A stretch of DNA of 64,000 nt from Sphingomonas abietis (lineage in GTDB: Bacteria > Pseudomonadota > Alphaproteobacteria > Sphingomonadales > Sphingomonadaceae): positions 1 to 64,000 of the forward strand of contig NZ_CP115174.1 of NCBI RefSeq assembly GCF_027625475.1, written 5' to 3'. The notes under the pieces are model-generated. The model saw nothing but the letters and a program-made list of their open reading frames with translations. It had not been told where the DNA came from and did no database searches. The position numbers were made by a program, and so were the translations under genes. This document shows positions 36,452 through 44,466 of this stretch, piece after piece; position 1 is the stretch's first letter, and each line of letters starts with the position of its first letter.

Positions 36452-38236
36452 ATGCGTCTGCTCGAACATTTCCCCAATCTCGTCACCATGTTCTTCACGC
36501 GCGCGGCGGAGCAGGGCGATGCCCCCTTCCTGTGGCGCAAGCAGGAGGGCGCGTGGGTGGCGATGAGCTGGCGCATAGCGGCCGGCAAGGTCGCGGCGCT
36601 GGCGGCGGCGTTGCGCGAGAAGGGCTTGCGACCCGGCGACCGGGTGCTGCTCGTCTCCGAAAACCGCCCCGAATGGTGCATCGCCGATCTCGCGATCATG
36701 GCGGCGGGCTGCGTCACCGTGCCCGCCTACACCAGCAACACCACCCGCGATCACGCGCATGTGCTGGAGAATAGCGGCGCGCGCGGCGTCATCGTCTCCA
36801 CCGCCAAACTCGCAGCGACGCTGATTCCGGCGGTGCTGCGATCGGGGCAGGTGAGCCTGGTCGTCGGCATCGATGCGATGAAGATCGGCCAGCAGGGTCC
36901 GTTCGCCTTCTGTCCGTTCGATGCGCTGACCGATGCACCGGGCGATGTCGCCGCCTGCGCCGAGGCGGCCCGCGCCTTCCAGCGGGCGGACCTCGCCTGC
37001 CTGATCTACACCTCCGGCACCGGCGGTGCGCCGCGCGGGGTGATGCAGCATCATGGCGCGATCCTCCACAATGTCGCGGCGACCTCGCGCCTGATCTCGG
37101 AAGATTTCGGCTGGGGGGAGGAGATATTCCTCTCCTTCCTGCCGCTCTCCCACGCCTATGAGCATACCGCCGGCCAGCATCTGCCGATCGGGCTGGGCGG
37201 GCAGATCTATTATTCGGAAGGGCTGGAGAAGCTCGCCGCCAATATCGAAGAGGTACGGCCGACGATCATGGTGGTGGTGCCGCGCCTGTTCGAGGTGCTG
37301 CGCACCCGCATCGCCAAGGCGATCGAGAAGCAGGGGCCGGTGCCGCACTGGCTGCTCGGCCGTGCCCAGGCGATGGGCGATGCGCCGACGCTGTGGCAGC
37401 GGCCGATGGACATGCTGCTCTCCGCCACCATCCGCCGCAAGGTGAAGGGCCGCTTCGGCGGGCGGCTGAAGGCGCTGGTCTCGGGCGGTGCGCCGCTCAA
37501 CCCGGAGGTTGGGCGGTTCTTCTCCTCGCTCGGGCTGACGCTGTTGCAGGGCTATGGCCAGACCGAGGCCGCGCCGGTGATCTGCTGCAACCGGCCCCGC
37601 GCCGGGATCAAGCTCGATACCGTCGGGCCGCCGCTCGCCGACACCGAGATCCGGATCGCCGAGGATGGCGAGATCCAGGTGCGCGGCGAACTGGTCATGC
37701 ACGGCTATTGGCAGAATGAGGCGGAGACGGCGCGCGTGCTCGATGGCGAGGGCTGGCTGTCGACCGGCGACATCGGCCATGTCGACGGGGCGGGCCGGCT
37801 GGTCATCACCGATCGCAAGAAGGACATCATCGTCAATGACAAGGGCGACAATGTCGCGCCCCAGCGAGTCGAGGGGATGATGACGCTCCAGCCCGAAATC
37901 CTCCAGGCGATGGTGTCGGGGGATCGGCGACCCTATCTGGTCGGGCTGGTCGTGCCCGATCCCGAATGGCGGGCCGAATGGGCGCGTGATCATGGCGTGG
38001 CGGACGACGCGGCATTGGCACGCGATCCCGCCTTCCAGCGCGCGATTCAGGCGGCGGTCGATCGGGTGAATGCCGATCTGTCGAGCACCGAGAAGGTGCG
38101 CCGGGTGCTGGTGGCGGACGAGGCTTTCGCGATCGAGAATGCCGAGCTGACGCCCTCGCTGAAGATCCGCCGCCACGTCATCCGCGAACGTTACGGCGCG
38201 CGGCTGGACGCGCTCTACAAGGCGGCGGCCTATTGA
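36452..38236 (+). CDS. AMP-dependent acyl-CoA synthetase/ligase (long-chain fatty acid type)
   Basis: 594-residue ANL-superfamily enzyme of the FAA1/FadD15-like long-chain acyl-CoA synthetase group. The AMP loop is LIYTSGTGGAPRGVM near residues 180-194. FLSFLPLSHAYEHTAG follows, the adenine motif is GYGQTEAAPVI near 366, and STGDIGHVDGAGRLVITDRK near 432 leads to KDIIVNDKGDNVAPQRVE. It activates a fatty acid to acyl-CoA via acyl-AMP; chain length is not readable from sequence. Stands alone, and its stop overlaps the convergent small secreted protein by 7 bp. Confidence 0.92.
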   Translation: MRLLEHFPNLVTMFFTRAAEQGDAPFLWRKQEGAWVAMSWRIAAGKVAALAAALREKGLRPGDRVLLVSENRPEWCIADLAIMAAGCVTVPAYTSNTTRDHAHVLENSGARGVIVSTAKLAATLIPAVLRSGQVSLVVGIDAMKIGQQGPFAFCPFDALTDAPGDVAACAEAARAFQRADLACLIYTSGTGGAPRGVMQHHGAILHNVAATSRLISEDFGWGEEIFLSFLPLSHAYEHTAGQHLPIGLGGQIYYSEGLEKLAANIEEVRPTIMVVVPRLFEVLRTRIAKAIEKQGPVPHWLLGRAQAMGDAPTLWQRPMDMLLSATIRRKVKGRFGGRLKALVSGGAPLNPEVGRFFSSLGLTLLQGYGQTEAAPVICCNRPRAGIKLDTVGPPLADTEIRIAEDGEIQVRGELVMHGYWQNEAETARVLDGEGWLSTGDIGHVDGAGRLVITDRKKDIIVNDKGDNVAPQRVEGMMTLQPEILQAMVSGDRRPYLVGLVVPDPEWRAEWARDHGVADDAALARDPAFQRAIQAAVDRVNADLSSTEKVRRVLVADEAFAIENAELTPSLKIRRHVIRERYGARLDALYKAAAY

Positions 38237-38619
38237 GGCTTGGGCGTCTTCACCCGCGCATAGGGGACGAAATCGCCGAGCGGGCAGCCCCCGAAATCCA
38301 TGCCGCTGGCTTGATCGTGGACCTGCAAGATGTCGCCGCGGCACAGCTGGTTCGAATAGGTGTGGCTGACGATGAAGCTGTCACTGCGCAAGGATGGGCA
38401 GCGTGGCGTCGGCGTGTTCAGATAATCGGGGCCGCCCTTCATGTGATAGAGGATCGCACCCTGGTCGAAGATCGTGGAGTCGTCGATCTGGGACTGCATG
38501 ATGCAGCCCTGCGGCTTGCCCGGCGTGCGGCCGGCCAGCATCTTCTCCATCGAGGGCGCGCGGGCGGCCAACGGCGTGCCGAGCAAAGCGAGGATGAGCA
38601 GGGAAGCGGGGATGCGCAT
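38230..38619 (-). CDS. Small secreted cysteine-containing protein, unknown
   Basis: 129-residue protein that I do not recognise. A signal peptide (MRIPASLLILALLGTPLAARA) is followed by about 105 residues with four cysteines: GCIMQSQ, TPRCPSL, NQLCRGD and GGCPLGD, which could form two disulfides in the periplasm. No catalytic motif is visible. Start is ATG 38619; a longer frame would put eight residues before the signal. It lies between an acyl-CoA ligase (convergent) and gloB (same strand, 62 bp upstream), so it could be the last gene of the glyoxalase transcript. Confidence 0.65.
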   Translation of the reverse strand: MRIPASLLILALLGTPLAARAPSMEKMLAGRTPGKPQGCIMQSQIDDSTIFDQGAILYHMKGGPDYLNTPTPRCPSLRSDSFIVSHTYSNQLCRGDILQVHDQASGMDFGGCPLGDFVPYARVKTPKPQ

Positions 38620-38681
38620 GGCGAAATCCTTTCTGACTCGCACGACCTGCCCCTTATAACGCGAAGACCGGGCGGTTGTGC

Positions 38682-39422
38682 CTAACCCTTGAAGCTGTCC
38701 TTGGCGGCGCGTCGTTCGCCCAATTCCTCGGAAGTGGCGGCACGCATGAACGGGTTGGTCGCGCGCTCGGCCGCAATGGTCGAGGGGAGCGTCGGCTTGC
38801 CCTCGGCGCGCAGCCTTTCGGCCTGGGCGAGCGCGGCCTTCGCCTCGTCATTGTTCGGCTCGGCGACCACGGCATAACGGCCATTCGACACAGTATATTC
38901 ATGCCCGCAGCAGACCCGCGTCTCGCCGGGCAGGGCTTCCAGCTTGCGCATGGCGGCGAACATGTCGGCGGGCGTGCCCTCGAACAGCCGGCCGCAGCCC
39001 ATCGCGAACAGCGTGTCGCCGGTGAAGACGATCGCCTCGCCCGGCAGATGGATCGCGATGTGCCCGGAGGTGTGCGCCCCGACCGCGATCGCGGTCCCCT
39101 CATGGACGCCGATGCGGACGCCATCGCCCTCGCCGATGATGCGATCGAGCGTCGGGATGCGGCCTTCCTCGGCGGGGCCGGTGATGGTCGCGCCGGTCGC
39201 CGCCTTGATCTCCGCATTGCCGCCGACATGATCGGGGTGCCAGTGGGTGTTCCAGACCTGCGTGATCGTCCAGCCGCGATCCTCGGCCGCCTTCAGCACT
39301 GGCGCGGCTTCGCCCGGATCGACCGCGACCGTCTCGCCGCTGGCCGCATCGTGCATCAGCCAGACATAATTGTCGCTGAGCGCCGGGACGGCGACGAGTT
39401 CGATCGCCTGCTCGACCGCCAT
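38682..39422 (-). CDS. gloB: Hydroxyacylglutathione hydrolase (glyoxalase II)
   Basis: 246-residue metallo-beta-lactamase-fold enzyme that hydrolyses S-lactoylglutathione to lactate and glutathione. The metal motif THWHPDHVGG is near residues 59-68. HTSGHIAIH and FTGDTLFAMGCGRLFEG give further metal ligands, and RVCCGHEYTVSN the last His. The C-terminal glutathione-binding helical part includes NPFMRA. It begins 5 bp after the glyoxalase I gene, so both steps of methylglyoxal detoxification are in one transcript. Confidence 0.95.
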   Translation of the reverse strand: MAVEQAIELVAVPALSDNYVWLMHDAASGETVAVDPGEAAPVLKAAEDRGWTITQVWNTHWHPDHVGGNAEIKAATGATITGPAEEGRIPTLDRIIGEGDGVRIGVHEGTAIAVGAHTSGHIAIHLPGEAIVFTGDTLFAMGCGRLFEGTPADMFAAMRKLEALPGETRVCCGHEYTVSNGRYAVVAEPNNDEAKAALAQAERLRAEGKPTLPSTIAAERATNPFMRAATSEELGERRAAKDSFKG

Positions 39423-39427
39423 CCCGC

Positions 39428-39844
39428 TTACCAGCTGCCGGTGTTGGGCATCGAGGCCCAGGGTTCGGCGGGGGCCAGTCGCTCGCCGGCCTGGAGCAGC
39501 TCGATCGAAATATTGTCCGGCGTGCGGATGAAGGCCATGTGGCCGTCGCGCGGCGGGCGGTTGATGGTGATGCCGGCGTCCATCAGCGTCTGGCAAAGAT
39601 CGTAGATGTCCTCGACCGCATAAGCGAGATGGCCGAAATTGCGGCCGCCGTCATAGCCGGTCTCGTCCCAATTATGGGTCAGCTCCACCTCGGCCGCCTC
39701 GTCGCCGGGGGCGGCGAGGTAGATGAGGGTGAAGCGACCCTTCTCGCTTTCCATGCGGCGGGTTTCCTTCAGGCCCAGCAGCTCGAAGAAGCGGATCGAT
39801 GCGGCCGGGTCCGAAACCCGGATCATGGTGTGGAGATATTTCAT
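39428..39844 (-). CDS. gloA: Lactoylglutathione lyase (glyoxalase I)
   Basis: 138-residue VOC-fold metalloenzyme joining methylglyoxal and glutathione to S-lactoylglutathione. The four metal ligands of the family are visible: His5 (KYLHTMIRV), Glu in AEVELTHNW near residue 54, His in NFGHLAYAV near 71, and Glu in SIELLQ near 118. The length fits the short bacterial type. ATG 39844 is used. Directly upstream of gloB. Confidence 0.92.
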   Translation of the reverse strand: MKYLHTMIRVSDPAASIRFFELLGLKETRRMESEKGRFTLIYLAAPGDEAAEVELTHNWDETGYDGGRNFGHLAYAVEDIYDLCQTLMDAGITINRPPRDGHMAFIRTPDNISIELLQAGERLAPAEPWASMPNTGSW

Positions 39845-39879
39845 GGCCCGATCCATCTAGGGTCGCCGGGCCGCGATGG

Positions 39880-40674
39880 CTAGCGCCCGGAGGGAAGCGA
39901 TTTGGCCGGTTGCGGTGGCAGCGGCGCGCCGGTCGCGGCGAGTTCGGCGCGGGCGCGCTTGGAAGCGTCGCTGCCCGGCTCGGCCGTGGCCGCGCGGGTC
40001 CACTGCTCGCGTGCCCCGCTCATGTCGCCCGCGGCGCCGGCGATATTGCCGGCCTCGTAGAGGATATCGGCCTGGTTCGGCGCGCGCGTCATCGCCTCCT
40101 TGATGTCCGTAGCAGCGCGCGTCGGGTCGTTCATCCGGCGGGCGAGGGTGGCCGAGAGCAGCCACGCCATCGGATCGGCGGGCACCAGCTTCACCGCCTG
40201 ATCGAGATCGACGCGCGCGGCAGGATCGTCGTTGGCGGCGACGGCGGCGCGGGCGCGATCGAGATAGGCTTCGCCCTTCAGCGGATCGGACAGGGCCGGC
40301 GAGGCGATCGCGGTGGTCAAGGCTTCGCGCGCCTTGGCGGGATCGCCGCCGGCCAGCGCGGCATTGCCGACCGAGACCCAGAGATTGGCGGCGGCGACCG
40401 GCTGATGGGTCTGATCGGCGAGATTGGCGGCGGTGGTGAAGGCATCGACCGCGCCGGCCCAATTCTCGGCGGCGGAGCGGGCGATACCGAGGCATTGGGC
40501 GGCCGGCACGCCGCCGCCGCTCTTCGCCCAGGCGATCGCGGTCTGCTGTGCGGCGGCGGGATCGAGATCGCTCTGCCGCACGCAATCGCCGAAGCGGACC
40601 TCGCTGGAACGGAAGTCGGCGGGCCCGGTGGATGGGGTGGGGGCGGCAGCAAGCAGCAGGGCGAGCAGGATCAC
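39880..40674 (-). CDS. Exported tetratricopeptide-repeat protein
   Basis: 264-residue protein with a short N-terminal signal (ILLALLLAAAPTPSTG) and four to five TPR-like helical pairs from about residue 50 to 235. Examples are AAENWAGAVDAFTTAANLA, DPLKGEAYLDRARAAVAAND and DPMAWLLSATLARRMNDP. TPRs mediate protein binding, so a periplasmic scaffold is inferred. The GTG start at 40674 overlaps the hydrolase stop (GTGA). Function unknown. Confidence 0.8.
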   Translation of the reverse strand: MILLALLLAAAPTPSTGPADFRSSEVRFGDCVRQSDLDPAAAQQTAIAWAKSGGGVPAAQCLGIARSAAENWAGAVDAFTTAANLADQTHQPVAAANLWVSVGNAALAGGDPAKAREALTTAIASPALSDPLKGEAYLDRARAAVAANDDPAARVDLDQAVKLVPADPMAWLLSATLARRMNDPTRAATDIKEAMTRAPNQADILYEAGNIAGAAGDMSGAREQWTRAATAEPGSDASKRARAELAATGAPLPPQPAKSLPSGR

Positions 40675-41435
40675 AGGATCTCCATCAGCGTTTCGACGGT
40701 GCGCAGCAGCAGGGCGATATCCTGCGGGCGCGACAGGCGATGGTCGCCATCCTTGACCAGGACGGTCTGCACATCGGCTGAACGGACGAGCGCGGCGATG
40801 CGCTGCGACACCCAGGTCGGCACATCCGCATCGGCCTCGCCATGGAGCAGGCGAACCGGGCCATCGAAGGCGATCGGCCCGTGCAGCAGGCGTTGCGACT
40901 CGGCCGATTGCCAGAAGGCGCGGGTCGTCACCATCGGCGGGCCATGAGGCGAAGGCTGTTCGATCCGGCCCTGCTGGAGGATGCGCATCTTTGCGTCCTG
41001 ATCGAAGCCCCAGTCCGAGAAATCGGGCGCCGCCGCGATGCCGACGAGGGCGCGGACGCGATCCGGCCGGGCGAGCGCGATCAGCAGCATCAGCCAGCCG
41101 CCCATCGACGAGCCGACCAGCACGCAATCGCCCTCGCTCGCATCGACCATCGCCAGCGCATCGTCGCGCCAGCGGGCCAGCGTGCCGTCCTCGAAATCCC
41201 CTTCGCTCTCGCCGCAGCCGGAATAGTCGAAGCGCAGCATCGCACGGCCGGTCTGCTCGGCCCAGGCGTCGAGCGCGACCGCCTTGCTGCCCTTCATGTC
41301 CGAGATGTAGCCGGGGAGGAACAGCAGTGCCGGGCCGCGCCCGGGGCGGAAACGGAAGGCGAGGCGGGTGCCGTCGCCGCGATCGAGGAGAAGCGGCGCG
41401 TCGATCGGGGCTTGCGCCGGGTTCAGATCACCCAT
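40671..41435 (-). CDS. Alpha/beta hydrolase
   Basis: 254-residue serine hydrolase of the alpha/beta fold, similar to the ABHD10/short serine esterase group. The nucleophile elbow is VGSSMGGW near residues 107-114. FLPGYISDMKG supplies the oxyanion loop near 40, LLHGEADADVP near 197 an acidic residue, and KDGDHRLS near 228 the catalytic His. No signal peptide, so cytosolic. It overlaps the DUF6356 gene by 13 bp and the TPR gene by 4 bp. The substrate cannot be named. Confidence 0.87.
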   Translation of the reverse strand: MGDLNPAQAPIDAPLLLDRGDGTRLAFRFRPGRGPALLFLPGYISDMKGSKAVALDAWAEQTGRAMLRFDYSGCGESEGDFEDGTLARWRDDALAMVDASEGDCVLVGSSMGGWLMLLIALARPDRVRALVGIAAAPDFSDWGFDQDAKMRILQQGRIEQPSPHGPPMVTTRAFWQSAESQRLLHGPIAFDGPVRLLHGEADADVPTWVSQRIAALVRSADVQTVLVKDGDHRLSRPQDIALLLRTVETLMEIL

Positions 41436-41677
41436 CCGCCGTAGCGCGCCTCGGTCTGGGCATCGCGCTGGGCGCCGCGCTTGCGGACCAGTCGTTCATG
41501 GAGCGCGCGGATCGTGTCGCTGCCCTTGGTCTTGAAAAAGGCCGGCACCGCGGCGTGGACGAGGCAGGCGAGACCCGCCCCGATCAGCGTGAAGCCGTAG
41601 CCCGACGCCGCGCGCATATGCTCGCTATAGGACTCGCCGACATCGGCGGGGTGATCGAGGAAGAACTTGTTCAGCAT
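41423..41677 (-). CDS. DUF6356 family protein
   Basis: 84-residue protein matching DUF6356, a short family found in sphingomonads and relatives. It begins MLNKFFLDHPADVGESYSEH. One hydrophobic segment follows (about residues 26-47), and then a basic tail (ERLVRKRGAQRDAQTEARYG). Probably a small single-pass membrane protein. Function unknown. Its end overlaps the alpha/beta hydrolase gene. Confidence 0.8.
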   Translation of the reverse strand: MLNKFFLDHPADVGESYSEHMRAASGYGFTLIGAGLACLVHAAVPAFFKTKGSDTIRALHERLVRKRGAQRDAQTEARYGGWVI

Positions 41678-41707
41678 GGCGCAGGCCTCCGGCTAGGCAC
41701 CCTTATC

Positions 41708-42964
41708 CTAGACTGGGGCCGGCGCGTCCAGCGTCTCGCGCGGCGGCGCCAGCCCGCCCTCCCACTTCGCGACCACGGCGGCGGCGACCGCGTTGCCGAC
41801 GACGTTGGTCGCCGAACGGCCCATGTCGAGGAACTGGTCGACCGCGAGGATCAGCAGCAGGCCGGCCTCGGGGATGTTGAAATGGCCCATCACGGCGGCG
41901 ATCACCACCAGGCTGGCGCGGGGCACGCCCGCCATGCCCTTGGACGTCACCATCAGGATCAGCACCATGACGATCTGCTGGCCGATCGGAATATCGATGC
42001 CATAGGCCTGCGCGATGAACAGGGTCGCGAAGGTCATGTAGATCATCGAGCCGTCGAGGTTGAACGAATAGCCGAGCGGCAGCACGAAGCTCGCGATCCG
42101 GCGCGGCACGCCGAACGCCTCCAGCGCCTCGAGCAGGCGCGGATAGGCGGCCTCCGACGAGGCGGTGGAGAAAGCGAGCAGCGCAGGCTCTCGGATCAGC
42201 CGGACCAGCGTGCGGGCACGGCCGCCCAGCATCACGAAGCCGGCGCCGATCAGCACCGCCCACAGCACGGCCAGCGCCAGATAGAAGCTGCCGACGAATC
42301 GTCCGAAGGTGAGGATGATCCCGGCGCCGTTGATCGCGACGGCATGGGCGATGGCGGCGAACACCGCGATCGGGGCGACCCGCATCACATAGTCGGTGAT
42401 CTTGAGCATCACCGCGACCAGCGCCTCGATGCCGGTGACCAGCGGCTTCGCCTTCTCGCCCACCGCGACGATCGCGACGCCGAGGAAGATCGAGAACACC
42501 ACGATCGGCAATATGTCGTTGTCGGCCATCGCCTCCGTCATCGAGGCAGGCACGATGTGGACGAGGAAGTCGTGCAGGTTGAAGGCTTTGGAATCGAGCG
42601 CCATCGTCTCGGACACGGGCGGCAGGGTGAGGCCGCTATGCGCACCGGGCGCCAGCAGGTTGACCAGCAGCAGACCCAAGGTCAGCGAGACCAGGCTCGC
42701 GCCGAGGAACCAGCCGAGCGTGCGCCCGCCGATCCGCCCCAATGCGGACGTGTCGCCCATATGCGCGACGCCGACGACCAATGTGGAGAAGACCAGCGGC
42801 GCGATGATCATCTTGATCAGCCGCAGGAACAGATCGGTGAAGATGGTGAGATAGCCCGCCCATGTCGTGAGCGCGGGTTCCGCGATCAGGGCGTGCATCG
42901 CGATGCCGGCGAGGAAGCCGAGCACCATGCCGATCAGGATGAAGAGGGTCAGGCGCCTGGCCAC
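41708..42964 (-). CDS. Dicarboxylate/amino acid:cation symporter (DAACS family)
   Basis: 418-residue inner-membrane transporter of the DctA/GltP family, importing C4-dicarboxylates or glutamate with sodium or protons. Eight or more hydrophobic helices are visible. Family motifs are the serine-rich hairpin TASSEAAYPRLLEALEAFGV near residue 275, YSFNLDGSMIYM near 312, and TSKGMAGVPRAS near 355. GTG 42964 is the proposed start, with GGAG five bases upstream. C4-dicarboxylate versus glutamate specificity is not clear. Confidence 0.92.
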   Translation of the reverse strand: MARRLTLFILIGMVLGFLAGIAMHALIAEPALTTWAGYLTIFTDLFLRLIKMIIAPLVFSTLVVGVAHMGDTSALGRIGGRTLGWFLGASLVSLTLGLLLVNLLAPGAHSGLTLPPVSETMALDSKAFNLHDFLVHIVPASMTEAMADNDILPIVVFSIFLGVAIVAVGEKAKPLVTGIEALVAVMLKITDYVMRVAPIAVFAAIAHAVAINGAGIILTFGRFVGSFYLALAVLWAVLIGAGFVMLGGRARTLVRLIREPALLAFSTASSEAAYPRLLEALEAFGVPRRIASFVLPLGYSFNLDGSMIYMTFATLFIAQAYGIDIPIGQQIVMVLILMVTSKGMAGVPRASLVVIAAVMGHFNIPEAGLLLILAVDQFLDMGRSATNVVGNAVAAAVVAKWEGGLAPPRETLDAPAPV

Positions 42965-43084
42965 GATTGCTCCGCTGCTGGTGGATGGTCCACAAGAGGC
43001 GAGGCGGGCGTCCCGGTCAAGCGCGACGGCGGAACCCGGCCGGGTGCATCGCGCGTTCAAGCATCTTCACGCAGAGGGACGTTC

Positions 43085-44395
43085 ATGAACCGCGCCGCCC
43101 TTGTCATCCTTATCCTGTTGTCGCCCGCACCTTTGTGCGCTGATGTCACGCCCGCTGCCAGCACAACCCAGATCAACGCCACGCCGGTGCGTGAGGGATG
43201 GTTCGTATGCGACGGGATCAGCGGCCCCTATGCGCTGTTCGCCGGCAAGGCGGATGGCCGGGGCGTGAGCCTGATGACCCTGCTCGATCGGCGCACCGGC
43301 CGGTTCGATACCCAGAGCTATCAGGTCGGGCCGGGCGATCCCGGCGCGGGGCAGATCAACTGGCCGCTCAGTCAGGGGGGGCAAGCGATAGGGGCCGTCC
43401 ACGGCGTCAATCCCGGCATGATCGACGACGGCGGCGCGACGGTGCCGACCATCGTCGGCGTGACGATCCGCGACACCCAGCTCGATTGTCGCTGGCTCGC
43501 CCATACCCGCTTCATCGGCATCGATTCGCGGCGCAGCGTGGTGGTGACGGAGACGCCGCAGGGCCTCGTCTACCAGGCGTTCAGCTTCAACGGACGCGGG
43601 CCTGTCACCAATCCGGACGGCGTGCAGCGGAGCAACAAGCCGACGCTGCGCCTGCTCGGCGGCTCCGAGGTGGTCGGCGAGCGATCCGGCTTCCGCTTCG
43701 CTAATGCCGGCTATGCCTATTTCATCCAGCGCCCCAAGGGCCGCGAGGCGGCGACGCTCACCGTCACCCATGACGGGCGCCTGATCGGGCTCGAGAAGTT
43801 CGTCGGCTTCACCTACGCGCCGCCGATCGGCCGGGCGCCCGAAAGACTGACCGCCGCGCTTGGCCCGGATGCGGTATGGTCGGGGCAGGGCGTCGATATC
43901 TGCCGCAAGGGCGATGCGAAGGGGGTCGATAGCTGCCTGATCGAGCAGATGCGCAAGGGCGGGGCCTCCGCCGCCGCGATCGCCTTCTCGCAGCGGCTGA
44001 TCGCTGGCGACAATCCCGGCTATGTCTCGGGCTGGAAGCAGGTGGGGCCGGTCGGCGTCGCCAGCGTCACCTATCCGTTTCGCGCCAACACCAATGCCGG
44101 CACCTGGCTGGTCCCCGCATCGGGCGATCCGATCGACGTCGATGCCTATCAGTTGACGGCGGAGGACAAGGCGCGCCCCGATTACAGGGCGATGGTCGCC
44201 GACAGTCCCGATGCCTTCCCGGTGCCGCCGGGAGAGATCACGATCGGCCGATCGCCGGCGGGCAATCTGCGCATCTCGATCACCACGCCCACCGCCGTCT
44301 GCCACGCCTGCGCGGCCGGGGCGTCGATCGTGGTCGGCTATGATTTCGATGCCAGCGGCCATTTCCTGTTCGCCGGCGTGGTCGCCGTCGCCTGA
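43085..44395 (+). CDS. Large secreted protein of unknown function
   Basis: 436-residue protein that I do not recognise. Signal peptide MNRAALVILILLSPAPLCA, then a long mostly beta-type body with six cysteines. Notable segments: RRTGRFDTQSYQVGPGDPGA, LDCRWLAHTRFIGIDSRR, GVDICRKGDAKGVDSCLIEQ, and near the end TAVCHACAAGASIVVG, a Cys-x-x-Cys. Shine-Dalgarno AGAGGGA precedes the ATG. It is divergent from the symporter and stands before thrS, but nothing ties it to either. It would be periplasmic. Confidence 0.7.
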   Translation: MNRAALVILILLSPAPLCADVTPAASTTQINATPVREGWFVCDGISGPYALFAGKADGRGVSLMTLLDRRTGRFDTQSYQVGPGDPGAGQINWPLSQGGQAIGAVHGVNPGMIDDGGATVPTIVGVTIRDTQLDCRWLAHTRFIGIDSRRSVVVTETPQGLVYQAFSFNGRGPVTNPDGVQRSNKPTLRLLGGSEVVGERSGFRFANAGYAYFIQRPKGREAATLTVTHDGRLIGLEKFVGFTYAPPIGRAPERLTAALGPDAVWSGQGVDICRKGDAKGVDSCLIEQMRKGGASAAAIAFSQRLIAGDNPGYVSGWKQVGPVGVASVTYPFRANTNAGTWLVPASGDPIDVDAYQLTAEDKARPDYRAMVADSPDAFPVPPGEITIGRSPAGNLRISITTPTAVCHACAAGASIVVGYDFDASGHFLFAGVVAVA

Positions 44396-44401
44396 GCCGG
44401 G

Positions 44402-44429
44402 TTGCGTACAGGCGGGATGACCGTACATA
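44402..44429 (+). promoter_or_regulatory. Possible thrS promoter
   Basis: TTGCGT at 44402-44407 and TACATA at 44424-44429 with 16 bases between, 38 bp before the thrS ATG. It resembles a sigma-70 promoter in four of six positions in each box. Confidence 0.3.
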
Positions 44430-44466
44430 GGCGGGCACTTCCAAGCCTATAGGATACGCCCTTTCC

